Shown here piece by piece: positions 24,860 to 32,997 of a stretch of DNA of 64,000 nucleotides (positions within the stretch are counted from its first letter, which is position 1; the number at the start of each line of letters is the position of its first letter). A program made the position numbers and the translations under genes. The stretch lies in NCBI RefSeq assembly GCF_042686175.1, contig NZ_JBHUOR010000142.1, positions 1 through 64,000 of the forward strand. Direction: 5' to 3'. The DNA is from Kurthia populi (GTDB lineage: Bacteria; Bacillota; Bacilli; Bacillales_A; Planococcaceae). The notes under the pieces were generated by a model, which worked only from the letters and a program-made list of their open reading frames with translations, was not told the DNA's origin and did no database searches.

Positions 24860-27406
24860 ATGCGCGTAACACAATCAATGCTTTCGAATAATATGCTTCG
24901 AAATTTAAACACAAGCTATAGCAAAATGGGCGTTTGGCAACAACAGCTTTCGACAGGCTCTAAATTACTGCGCCCATCAGATGATCCAGTAGGTGTGACA
25001 AAGGCGATGAGCTATCGTACACAACTAGCTCAAAATGCACAGTATGATGAAAATTTAGATACAGCAACGAAATGGTTGGATACAACAGATACAGCATTAG
25101 GCTCAGTAGGAAGCGCCATGCAGCGTGTACAGGAGTTAATTACTCAAGCGGCAAATGATACGAATCAAACGGTTGACCGTCAGCAAATGCTAAAGGAAAT
25201 TGAACAAATTTATGAGCAAATAAAAGATATTGGCAATACAAAAATTGGTGATACGTATATCTTTAGTGGAACAAGAACAAATCAGCCACTGTATGGTAAT
25301 AGTGTAAAAATTGATCAAGTGTTGTATCGAGATGCTAATAGTAATATCGTTGCTGATGTACAAACGACGACACAAACAGACGGCACATCTCTATCGATTG
25401 TTCGTGATGCAGCTGGTAATGTCGCATCAAAAATTACTAATGCTAAGGATGCTAACGGTAATATGATAACGACGATTACAGATGGTAATAATAATGTGAT
25501 TCAGCCACCAGCTACGGGGAAATACATCGATGGCTCAGGTAATATTATTGAAACAGCACAGGATGGTACAGTAGACGTAACACATGCAAAAGATGGTAGT
25601 AACACAAGCTCTGTTGATTACAAAACAACACGTACGACGACAACGACAACATACGGTGCTGTCGCAACGGAAAAACGAGTTGAAAATGCAGATGGTACCT
25701 CTGTTACCTCTATTTTAGATAAGGATAATAAGGTAGTCGCTAAAATTTCAATTACTAAAGACGGAGCGGGAAATCCTGTAACGACCGTAACAGATGGAGC
25801 GGGGGACCCAATTACCAATCGTCTATTGGCAATAGATGATGTTGGCGGTGTAATTGAAGTTTATGCAGATGGTACGAAAAAGGTTGGCACACTAGAGCCA
25901 ACAACAATTTCTACAAATTCAACGACATCTGGGAATGTCACAACTTCAGTGGACGCGTATAGTATTCAACCAACAGGGGCAATAATAGCAACTGTTTCAA
26001 AGGAAACTCCTATATTAGCAGACGGTACATTTACGACATCTGTTCGTGATAGTACAGGTAGTCTTGTCGCCACAATTACTGGTCAAAAGGATAGCTTTGG
26101 AGCGATTGTTGTCACAGTGAAGGATGCGAATAATCAACCAATTCAAGAGCCTGCAAATGTTTTACGTGCTTCGGATGGACATGGGAATATTATTGAGGTG
26201 GATGCACTTGGTAATGTTGGGGTGAAAGCTTTAAAACCGGAAACATCTCCTGTTTCTGTACCAGCGCCACCTGCAAATGTTAATGTCAATGAATTTACGT
26301 TCAAAAATGCTTCTGGTGATACGGTCGCAACATCTGAAACAGTAATTGATAATCCTGCTGGAACATATACAACGACTGTACGAGATAGTATCGGGAATTT
26401 AGTATCTACAACTACTGGTCCCTCACCAATTTCCATTACAGATTATCGTAATCTCCCTGCTACAAATGGTGTTGCGATAGAAAGCAATGGTTCTATTATT
26501 AAAACAGATCCGACAACAGGTGTAACAACTGTTACAAGCTCGAAGGATAATTTAAGTACGACACATACAACAACGATGAGTGGGGCACAGATGACTGGTA
26601 CAACTGAATACAAAAATTCAGTTGGGGATTTAATTGCAACTGCCGTTAAAACGACGAATACAACAACTGGTGAATCAGTGACGGTATTTACAGATAAGGA
26701 CGGCAATACGGTTTCAACAACAGAGGTTACGAAAGACCAAGCAGGACGCAACGTCATTACTGTAACTGATGCAGCAGGAAATACGGTTATTGCACCTGAC
26801 AAATTATCTGTTCAAGATGCTGATGGAAACTATATTATTACAAATCCTTTAACAGGTGAGACATCTGTTTCGACAACTATCTCGGCGATTGAAGGTCCGG
26901 TTACATCATTAAATACCGTGAATGACAAACGAATTCAAACATTATCAGGTATGAATGCTGCAGTAAATATTGAAATTTATAATGATATTAAGCTGCAAGT
27001 GAATACAACGGATGCACAGAAAATGTTTGAAAAAATGGATACGGTGTTTGCTAAGGTTTTTGCAGCATTAAAGGGAACAGCTGGTACAACATCAGGTAAA
27101 GAGATTGGTGATTTACTAGGTGGAACAAACTCTGCAGCAGACCGTGATTTTACAACAATTCAAGGCGTACAGGATTTATTTTCGATGCAGCGCTCGACAG
27201 TCGGTGCGAAGCAAAACCGCGTCGATATGATGTCTGACAGACTAGCATTACAAAAAGAAACCTTAACAAAACAAAAATCGAATGTAGAAGATGTGGAATA
27301 CGAGGAAGCGATTACGAACTTAATTACGCAAGAATCAATTCACCGTGCTTCTTTATCGGTTGGTGGACGTATCATCCAGCAAACGTTAGTCGATTTCATT
27401 CGTTAA
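24860..27406 (+). CDS. flgL: Flagellar hook-associated protein 3 FlgL with giant repeat insertion
   Basis: 848 residues, nearly three times the about 300 of B. subtilis FlgL. Residues 1-150 are a normal N-terminal D0/D1 (RVTQSMLSNNMLRNLN, STGSKLLRPSDDPVG, DTYIFSGTRTNQPLYGN), and about 695-848 are a normal C-terminal part. The insertion (about 150-695) holds five tandem degenerate modules of 104-112 residues beginning near 174, 277, 388, 500 and 604. Each has a core of the form DGTxxTSxxDxxGxxVA, KDxxGxxVxTVxDxxGxPI, xxDxxGxIIExxxDGxxxV plus a Thr/Ser-rich linker. The fourth has lost its middle. There are no cysteines or stop codons. The modules probably stick out from the junction. RBS TAGGAGGT. 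Confidence 0.95.
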   Translation: MRVTQSMLSNNMLRNLNTSYSKMGVWQQQLSTGSKLLRPSDDPVGVTKAMSYRTQLAQNAQYDENLDTATKWLDTTDTALGSVGSAMQRVQELITQAANDTNQTVDRQQMLKEIEQIYEQIKDIGNTKIGDTYIFSGTRTNQPLYGNSVKIDQVLYRDANSNIVADVQTTTQTDGTSLSIVRDAAGNVASKITNAKDANGNMITTITDGNNNVIQPPATGKYIDGSGNIIETAQDGTVDVTHAKDGSNTSSVDYKTTRTTTTTTYGAVATEKRVENADGTSVTSILDKDNKVVAKISITKDGAGNPVTTVTDGAGDPITNRLLAIDDVGGVIEVYADGTKKVGTLEPTTISTNSTTSGNVTTSVDAYSIQPTGAIIATVSKETPILADGTFTTSVRDSTGSLVATITGQKDSFGAIVVTVKDANNQPIQEPANVLRASDGHGNIIEVDALGNVGVKALKPETSPVSVPAPPANVNVNEFTFKNASGDTVATSETVIDNPAGTYTTTVRDSIGNLVSTTTGPSPISITDYRNLPATNGVAIESNGSIIKTDPTTGVTTVTSSKDNLSTTHTTTMSGAQMTGTTEYKNSVGDLIATAVKTTNTTTGESVTVFTDKDGNTVSTTEVTKDQAGRNVITVTDAAGNTVIAPDKLSVQDADGNYIITNPLTGETSVSTTISAIEGPVTSLNTVNDKRIQTLSGMNAAVNIEIYNDIKLQVNTTDAQKMFEKMDTVFAKVFAALKGTAGTTSGKEIGDLLGGTNSAADRDFTTIQGVQDLFSMQRSTVGAKQNRVDMMSDRLALQKETLTKQKSNVEDVEYEEAITNLITQESIHRASLSVGGRIIQQTLVDFIR

Positions 27407-27410
27407 TTTA

Positions 27411-27438
27411 AACGCTCGCTGTGTGCGGGCGTTTTTTG
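27411..27438 (+). terminator. Terminator or attenuator between flgL and yviE
   Basis: AACGCTCGC pairs with GCGGGCGTT (one wobble) with six Ts following, five bases after the flgL stop. Together with the hairpin before flgK it brackets flgK-flgL as a transcript segment. Confidence 0.8.
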
Positions 27439-27452
27439 GAAGGTGAAGGATT

Positions 27453-28013
27453 ATGAAACTAGATCGTGTGGATATTCGAACGACAGACCAAAAAGTAGAA
27501 ATTCACTCAACACAGCCAAAGCTTCAAATGCGTACGACAAATGCGAAAGTGAATATTGAGCAGCCAGCAGCCATTCTTGAAATGAGCTCTAAAGCGGCGA
27601 AGTTATTAATTGACCAATCACAAGCATGGCGCGATATGGGCTTACTGACACCAATGGAGGCAGGGGACCAGGCTGCACAAAAGGGACTGCAAGACGCTGC
27701 GGCGGGCACAGCAAGACGAGCGCGTGAGGGAGATCAGATGATGAATATTGCCGGGGGACAAAACCAATTGCAGGCGATTGCTGAACGGGTAGCCCAACCA
27801 CCGCAGCCAGGCATCGGCATTAAATGGATTCCGTCGGTGAATGCAGTTAAAACGACTTATGTCCCTGGGAAATTAGACATAAATATTACACCACAAAAGC
27901 CACGTTTTGATGTTAAAATAGGAGATGTAAGCGGCCAGTACACGCCAGGGGATGTGACGGGTACGGCCGTACAGCGAGCATCCGTTGAAACGACGGTTAT
28001 TAAGGGAGGGTAA
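27453..28013 (+). CDS. yviE: YviE-family flagellar operon protein (DUF6470)
   Basis: 186 residues. The N-terminal part is built of short alternating strands of charged residues (VDIRTTDQKVEIHS, PKLQMRTTNAKVNIE), then helical (QAWRDMGLLTPMEAGDQAA) and a C-terminal beta-rich part (YVPGKLDINITPQKPRFDVKIG). The position between flgL and fliW is the same as B. subtilis yviE. The function is not known; conservation next to fliW and csrA suggests a role in flagellar assembly. GAAGGTGAAGG before ATG. fliW follows by three bases. Confidence 0.85.
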   Translation: MKLDRVDIRTTDQKVEIHSTQPKLQMRTTNAKVNIEQPAAILEMSSKAAKLLIDQSQAWRDMGLLTPMEAGDQAAQKGLQDAAAGTARRAREGDQMMNIAGGQNQLQAIAERVAQPPQPGIGIKWIPSVNAVKTTYVPGKLDINITPQKPRFDVKIGDVSGQYTPGDVTGTAVQRASVETTVIKGG

Positions 28014-28016
28014 AAG

Positions 28017-28463
28017 ATGATTATTCAAACGAAATTTTTAGGTGCAGTAGAAATAAAAGAGGACGCAATCATTACGTTTCCAGAAGGTATTCCAGGATTC
28101 CACGACGAAACACAATTTGCGCTCATTCCGTTAAATGAAACATCACCATTTTTAGTGCTACAATCTGTAAAAAACGAGCAAGTTGGCTTTATGGTTGCGA
28201 CACCATATGCGTTTAAAGCGGACTATGCGTTTGATTTAGTGCCGGAAGATGTGGCGCAGCTCGCAATTGAAAAACCAGAAGATGTGTTTGTATACGGCAT
28301 CTTAACGTTAAAAGATACATTAGAGCAATCGACAATTAACTTATTAGCACCGATTGTCATCAATGAACAAACAAAACTTGCAAAGCAAATCGTCTTGCCA
28401 GGCGAGGACGAGGCGCTCCTTAGATATCCATTAAAGAAAGTAGCAGAAGGAAGTGCGAAGTAA
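28017..28463 (+). CDS. fliW: Flagellar assembly factor FliW
   Basis: 148 residues, full length. Family motifs: ITFPEGIPGF near the start, VLQSVKNEQVGFMVATP, and the C-terminal NLLAPIVIN segment. In B. subtilis FliW binds free flagellin; when flagellin is exported FliW is released and binds CsrA instead, relieving CsrA's block on hag translation. All three partners are here: csrA starts at the next base after the fliW stop, and hag follows with leader sites for CsrA. RBS AGGGAGGG. Confidence 0.95.
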   Translation: MIIQTKFLGAVEIKEDAIITFPEGIPGFHDETQFALIPLNETSPFLVLQSVKNEQVGFMVATPYAFKADYAFDLVPEDVAQLAIEKPEDVFVYGILTLKDTLEQSTINLLAPIVINEQTKLAKQIVLPGEDEALLRYPLKKVAEGSAK

Positions 28464-28679
28464 ATGTTAGTATTGACGCGAAAGCCCGGTGAAACATTGA
28501 TGCTTGGTGAGGACATTCAAGTGAAAATCGTGTCAGTCGATGGCGATCAAGTCAAAATTGGCATCGAAGCACCACGCGCAATGAAAATTTATCGCCGTGA
28601 AGTGTATGAGGCAATTCAGCAAGAAAACGAAGCGGCCCTTGAAGCATGTGACTTACGTGTGCTTGATAACTGGAAATAA
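28464..28679 (+). CDS. csrA: Translational regulator CsrA
   Basis: 71 residues. It opens with the standard MLVLTRKPGETLMLGEDIQV strand pair and has the RNA-contact region around EAPRAMKIYRREVYE (the conserved GIEAPR segment). CsrA dimers bind GGA triplets in RNA hairpin loops. The gene abuts fliW with no gap, so translational coupling is likely. The expected main target is the hag leader just downstream, which carries a GGA hairpin and a second GGA overlapping the ribosome site. Confidence 0.97.
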   Translation: MLVLTRKPGETLMLGEDIQVKIVSVDGDQVKIGIEAPRAMKIYRREVYEAIQQENEAALEACDLRVLDNWK

Positions 28680-28688
28680 CCTATACAA

Positions 28689-28775
28689 AAAGAGACTGGG
28701 ACAAAACATTTCATTTTCCTTCTTATGCTCATCTGAGAGGGTGTTTTTACACGTATGTCCCAGCCTCTTTTTTTA
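28689..28775 (+). terminator. Long stem terminator after csrA
   Basis: AAAGAGACTGGGACA (28689-28703) pairs with TGTCCCAGCCTCTTT (28756-28770), one wobble, around a 52-base loop, and seven Ts follow. This AGACTGGGACA-type long terminator separates the fliW-csrA transcript from hag. Confidence 0.85.
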
Positions 28776-28794
28776 TAAATTTTCAAAAAAAGGT

Positions 28795-28820
28795 TAAACA
28801 TTTCAAATTGCTTACGATAT
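28795..28820 (+). promoter_or_regulatory. Sigma-D promoter of hag
   Basis: TAAA (28795-28798), 14-bp spacer, TACGATAT (28813-28820). The -35 is perfect and the -10 matches six of eight bases of GCCGATAT. It stands 80 bp before the flagellin start, as in other Bacillales. Confidence 0.75.
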
Positions 28821-28853
28821 ATATAGTGTAAGGCAGAACATCTGCTAAACAAC

Positions 28854-28893
28854 TCCACAGGGACGTGGAAAATAAACATATTCAGGGAGGAAT
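28854..28893 (+). promoter_or_regulatory. CsrA-binding sites in the hag leader
   Basis: Site 1: TCCAC/GTGGA closes a six-base loop AGGGAC (28854-28869), placing GGA in the loop, the ideal CsrA target. Site 2: CAGGGAGGAA (28883-28892) places GGA in the ribosome-binding site. B. subtilis hag has the same two-site layout, one upstream hairpin and one on the Shine-Dalgarno. Confidence 0.7.
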
Positions 28894-28899
28894 CTCACA

Positions 28900-29712
28900 A
28901 TGAGAATTCAACACAACATCGCTGCATTAAACACACACCGTAACTTAGGTGCAAACAACGCTGCAGCTTCTAAAAACTTAGAAAAATTAGCTTCAGGTTA
29001 CAAAATCAACCGCGCTGGCGATGACGCAGCAGGTTTAGCAATCTCAGAAAAAATGCGCGGACAAATCAACGGTTTAAACATGGCATCTAAAAATGCGAAT
29101 GATGGTATCTCTTTAATCCAAACAGCTGAGGGTGCACTTAATGAAACACACGCAATTTTACAACGTATGCGTGAACTAGCAGTACAATCTGCCAACGATA
29201 CAAACGTTACATCGGACCGTAAAGATTTACAAAAAGAAGTCAATGCTTTATCAGAAGAAATTACACGTATTGCTAATGATACAGAGTTTAATACTCAAAA
29301 ATTATTAAATGGTTCGTTTAAATCTAAAGTATTCCATATCGGTGCAAATAAAGGTCAAAAAATCGATTTAACTATTGCATCGATGTCAGCTGGAAAACTT
29401 AGTGTATCTAAAATCTCTATTTCTTCACAAGCTAATGCTAATAACGCAATCGAGACTATTAATAACGCTATTGCAACAGTATCTGGTCAGCGTTCAGATT
29501 TAGGTGCTGTTCAAAACCGTTTAGAGCACACAATCAACAACCTTGGTGCTACTTCTGAAAACTTAACAGCTGCAGAATCTCGTATCCGTGATACAGATAT
29601 GGCTGCTGAAATGATGGCGTTTACTAAAAATAACATCTTAACGCAAGCTGCACAATCTATGTTAGCGCAAGCTAACCAACAACCACAGGGAGTTTTATCT
29701 TTACTTCAATAA
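28900..29712 (+). CDS. hag: Flagellin
   Basis: 270 residues. The conserved N-terminus (RIQHNIAALNTHRNLGANN then LASGYKINRAGDDAAGLAIS) and the C-terminus (ESRIRDTDMAAEMM, ending PQGVLSLLQ) are complete, with a short central variable region (about 140-195) rich in Ser, Lys and Asn. It polymerises into the filament. It lies directly upstream of a nonulosonic acid/Maf island, and a FliB-type methylase is 18 kb downstream, so the surface Ser/Thr and Lys residues may be modified. Control: sigma-D promoter and CsrA sites (separate entries). Only one flagellin gene is in the window. Confidence 0.97.
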   Translation: MRIQHNIAALNTHRNLGANNAAASKNLEKLASGYKINRAGDDAAGLAISEKMRGQINGLNMASKNANDGISLIQTAEGALNETHAILQRMRELAVQSANDTNVTSDRKDLQKEVNALSEEITRIANDTEFNTQKLLNGSFKSKVFHIGANKGQKIDLTIASMSAGKLSVSKISISSQANANNAIETINNAIATVSGQRSDLGAVQNRLEHTINNLGATSENLTAAESRIRDTDMAAEMMAFTKNNILTQAAQSMLAQANQQPQGVLSLLQ

Positions 29713-29744
29713 AGATAAGATTAACTTTGATTAAACGATAATCG

Positions 29745-29780
29745 AAAAAGGCTTATACTTTTAAAAGTATAGGTCTTTTT
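29745..29780 (+). terminator. Terminator of hag
   Basis: AAAAAGGCTTATACTTTT pairs with AAAAGTATAGGTCTTTTT (two wobble or mismatched positions), ending in a T-run, 32 bp past the flagellin stop. Confidence 0.85.
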
Positions 29781-29998
29781 ATATTCTTGATAAGAATTAA
29801 TAAATATTTTCAATATTTTTTAAAAAGATTTTACACTTAATTTGACAATTAAAGAATGAATAGTCGGGAAAATTAAATGAGACTATTATTAATAGTATTT
29901 AAAATCTTTTAATTTTTTCTAATTATATTTAAAGTACATCGTCTAATTGTATTTATTTTAAGTGAAATAAACCGATAAATATATTAGAGGTGTTTATT

Positions 29999-31696
29999 TT
30001 GAGCAAATATAAAAATATACAGTATTTAGAAACTAAAGAAGAAAATAAAACCGTGGAAGTAAATGGATATTTATTGCATAGTAAATATAAGCCTGTAAAA
30101 GAAGCTACCGACCATTTTAAAAGATCTTTTAAAGCAGGACAAGTATATGTGTTATTTGGAATTGGATTAGGTTATATAGTGGAGGTTTTAGAAAGTAACC
30201 AAGTTAAAAAAGAAAATATTATTATAATCGATCCTCTATTTCAAGAGTTGCGCAGTATGATGCAAATAGATATTTCAAATATAGATGTTTTAAGTGAAGT
30301 TAGTTCATTAAAGATAGAAAATGTTTTATCAAGTAAAATTAAAAACTATGAAAGAAATATTCAAGTGATTTGTTCACCGAATTATGACAAGTTGTTTCCT
30401 CATGAGTATAAAAGTGTTTTAGAGAATGTTAGGAATTTTCAAAAAAATAATCAAGTTTTAGAAAATACCACATATAATTTTTCTGAAATATGGCAAAAGA
30501 ACTATATGTATAATTTGATGGAATTAGATAAAAGTACAAGTTTTGAAAATTTGAAAGGAAAATATACAGTCCCTATAATTGTAGCGTCTGGAGGCCCTTC
30601 TCTTAGTAAAAATTTACCTATAGTAAGAGAGTATAGAAATAAAATGATACTAGTAGCTTCTGGCTCTACTATAAATACATTGTTAACAGCAGGTATACCA
30701 CCAGATTATGTAGTTAGTGTAGATGGAGGAGAAGCAAACTATGTACATTTCAAGAATATAAATCAAAAAGAAATCAAATTAATTTATAATCTTAGTAGTA
30801 ACTATAAAATACAAGAAGACTGGAAAAATGAAAAATATGCTATTTTAGATTCTGGAGATTTGGAAGTACAAAAGTATATAAAAAAAGTATTTGATATAAC
30901 AATTCCTTGTATTCCGGGGGGAGCTTCTGTTGCTAATTTTGCTTTCTCTTGTGCTTTAAATATGACAACAGGTCCTGTAGCTTTGATTGGTCAAGATTTA
31001 GCCTATACAAATTATGAAACTCATGCTCATAATAATAAACATTATAAAAAAATAGATGAAGAATATATGCAAGAGAGAGGCATGTTTGAAGTTGAGGGGT
31101 TTTATGGAGATAAAGTACTTACTGATAGAGCCCTTTTTTTAATGAAACAAGACTTTGAAAGATTATATACATATTTTAATGATGGGAGAGTAATTTATAA
31201 TTGTACTGAAGGTGGAGCAAGAATCAAAAATATGCCACAACAATCATTTAAAAATTTTTGTGAAAAATATATGTTAGAAGAAAAAAGTATATATTTAACC
31301 GAAGAAAAAAATATAATTGATAGAAAAAAAGTCTGTAAATCTTTAGAAAAAGAATTAGAATTATTTGATAATGTTGAGAAAAATTTAAAAAAAATAGAAA
31401 AATTAATTAAAGAAAATATGACAACTTTTCTTAATAAACCAGCTATTGTTGCTAAACTAAATAGTGTGGACCAAGATATAATTAAATTAAAGCAGTCATC
31501 TATGATAAATTACATATTGGATCCTATTATTTTAAATATAATGACTAAATTTAAAGAAAAAGACAATGAAACCTGGGAAGAGAAAAACAATAGAATATAT
31601 AAACAAAATAAATTTTTATATGCCAATTTATTGATAGTAATAGTAGAAACTAAAGGGTACTTACAGAAAATATTGGAGGAATTTGAGAATGAATGA
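29999..31696 (+). CDS. Motility-associated factor (Maf) glycosyltransferase, DUF115 type
   Basis: About 565 residues. A TTG start at 29999 is preferred (AGAGG eight bases upstream); a GTG at 29990 overlaps that site. The MAF_flag10/DUF115 domain is in the centre, with PIIVASGGPSLSKNL (about 195-210), YVVSVDGGEAN, SGDLEVQKY, PGGASVANFAF and LIGQDLAYT. A helical C-terminal third follows. Maf proteins transfer nonulosonic acids such as pseudaminic acid from CMP to Ser/Thr of flagellin in the cytoplasm. It directly follows hag and precedes pseB. Base composition is strikingly AT-rich (by eye below 30% GC) with AAA/TTA/ATA-heavy codons, unlike hag and pseB. A second, shorter Maf-like protein is at 43259. 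Confidence 0.88.
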   Translation: MSKYKNIQYLETKEENKTVEVNGYLLHSKYKPVKEATDHFKRSFKAGQVYVLFGIGLGYIVEVLESNQVKKENIIIIDPLFQELRSMMQIDISNIDVLSEVSSLKIENVLSSKIKNYERNIQVICSPNYDKLFPHEYKSVLENVRNFQKNNQVLENTTYNFSEIWQKNYMYNLMELDKSTSFENLKGKYTVPIIVASGGPSLSKNLPIVREYRNKMILVASGSTINTLLTAGIPPDYVVSVDGGEANYVHFKNINQKEIKLIYNLSSNYKIQEDWKNEKYAILDSGDLEVQKYIKKVFDITIPCIPGGASVANFAFSCALNMTTGPVALIGQDLAYTNYETHAHNNKHYKKIDEEYMQERGMFEVEGFYGDKVLTDRALFLMKQDFERLYTYFNDGRVIYNCTEGGARIKNMPQQSFKNFCEKYMLEEKSIYLTEEKNIIDRKKVCKSLEKELELFDNVEKNLKKIEKLIKENMTTFLNKPAIVAKLNSVDQDIIKLKQSSMINYILDPIILNIMTKFKEKDNETWEEKNNRIYKQNKFLYANLLIVIVETKGYLQKILEEFENE

Positions 31697-32015
31697 ATTA
31701 ATTACATCATATAATAATTATATACTTAAATTATCTAAAGGATGTTTAGTTATTAGTGAATTATTAAGAGAAGAGAAATATGTTCAAGCTTTAGAAAATA
31801 TTGCTAATTTTTCAGAGGGCATAAATTGGATCATCCAAGTTCGTAAGGAGTTAAAAAATGAAATAGGTATTTTTCAACTCAATTTAAAAGAAATAGAGGG
31901 TTTTCTAAACGAGATAAATGAAGGTTTAGAGATTCAAGATTATGTATTAGTAGCAGATTTGTTTGAATATGAACTTGCAGAGTATTTTAAAAACCCTGCA
32001 TTAATTGAAGGGTGA
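31689..32015 (+). CDS. Small helical protein coupled to maf
   Basis: 108 residues from ATG 31689, which overlaps the end of maf and has GGAGG nine bases upstream. Not recognised. It is acidic and almost entirely helical, with heptad-like leucine/isoleucine spacing (LIEFL-type, e.g. IFQLNLKEIEGFLNEI) and no signal or membrane segment. It shares the AT-rich composition of maf. In size and helical character it resembles flagellar chaperones of the FliT/FlgN kind, which might suggest that it helps the glycosyltransferase meet flagellin, but there is no motif support. Its close coupling suggests a joint function with Maf. Confidence 0.75.
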   Translation: MNELITSYNNYILKLSKGCLVISELLREEKYVQALENIANFSEGINWIIQVRKELKNEIGIFQLNLKEIEGFLNEINEGLEIQDYVLVADLFEYELAEYFKNPALIEG

Positions 32016-32020
32016 GTTTA

Positions 32021-32986
32021 ATGTTAGAAGAAAAAGTAGTACTCGTAACCGGAGGAACAGGCTCTTTCGGTAAAAAATTTGTGCGTAAAGCATTAACATT
32101 AGGTGTTAAAAAAATTATCGTCTTTAGTCGTGATGAATTAAAGCAATATGAAATGAAACAGGAATTTACCGATGAGCGCATCCGTTTCTTTATTGGTGAT
32201 GTACGCGATAAAGAACGTTTATATCGCGCTTTCGATGGTGTCGATATTGTTATTCATGCTGCAGCTATGAAGCATGTGGATGCATGTGAATACAACCCAT
32301 TTGAAGCGGTGAAAACGAATATTCACGGGGCACAAAATATTATTGATGCGGCGATTGATAAAGGTGTCGAAAAGGTTATTGCGCTTTCTACAGATAAAGC
32401 GTGTAGCCCAATCAATTTATATGGTGCAACGAAATTAGCATCTGATAAATTATTTATCGCAGCAAACGCTTATGTCGGTGAAAAACATACGAAGTTTGCT
32501 GTTGTACGTTACGGCAATGTAGTCGGTAGCCGCGGCAGCGTCGTACCATTCTTCAAAAAAGTACGTGAAACGGGCGTCCTTCCTGTAACGGATGACCGCA
32601 TGACACGCTTCTGGATTACGTTAGATAAAGGCGTACAGTTTGTTATTGATAACTTAGACCGTATGCATGGCGGCGAATTGTTCGTACCGAAAATTCCAAG
32701 TATGAATATTTTAGATTTAGCAAAAGCAATTGGACCGGAATGCGACATTAAAATTGTTGGGATTCGCCCAGGAGAAAAATTGCATGAGGCGATGATTACG
32801 GAAGATGATGCGCGTCATACAATCGAATTTGATGATTATTATGTCATTCAACCAGAATTCAGCTGGTGGTCTGAAGAATTTAAACAAGGTTCAAAACCAT
32901 TACCAGATGATTTCCATTATGTAAGTAATGAAAATACTCAGTGGCTTACAATTGAAGAACTACGAGAATTAGTTGAAGAACTATAG
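32021..32986 (+). CDS. pseB: UDP-N-acetylglucosamine 4,6-dehydratase (inverting), first step to pseudaminic acid
   Basis: About 321 residues from ATG 32021 (GAAGGGTGAG upstream). Extended SDR fold: TGGTGSFGKKF nucleotide loop, RDELKQYEM segment typical of PseB/FlaA1, AAMKHVDACEYNPFEA with the catalytic Lys, and NLYGATKLASDK (YxxxK). PseB removes water from UDP-GlcNAc and inverts C5, giving the 4-keto sugar used by PseC. GC content is clearly higher than in the maf and fkbM genes on either side. The other five enzymes of the pathway lie between 38.8 and 43.2 kb, so pseB is separated from them by an acyl-metabolism block. Confidence 0.95.
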   Translation: MLEEKVVLVTGGTGSFGKKFVRKALTLGVKKIIVFSRDELKQYEMKQEFTDERIRFFIGDVRDKERLYRAFDGVDIVIHAAAMKHVDACEYNPFEAVKTNIHGAQNIIDAAIDKGVEKVIALSTDKACSPINLYGATKLASDKLFIAANAYVGEKHTKFAVVRYGNVVGSRGSVVPFFKKVRETGVLPVTDDRMTRFWITLDKGVQFVIDNLDRMHGGELFVPKIPSMNILDLAKAIGPECDIKIVGIRPGEKLHEAMITEDDARHTIEFDDYYVIQPEFSWWSEEFKQGSKPLPDDFHYVSNENTQWLTIEELRELVEEL

Positions 32987-32997
32987 GAGATGGAATT

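Noticed and set aside
25307..26945. Repeats in flgL taken as a CRISPR or tandem DNA satellite
   Set aside because: The periodicity is at protein level, about 310-335 bp with strong DNA divergence, and the reading frame is open throughout.
31139..31440. Frameshift or decay in the AT-rich first maf gene
   Set aside because: The frame remains open to a normal stop, core motifs are intact and the downstream small gene is coupled to its end.
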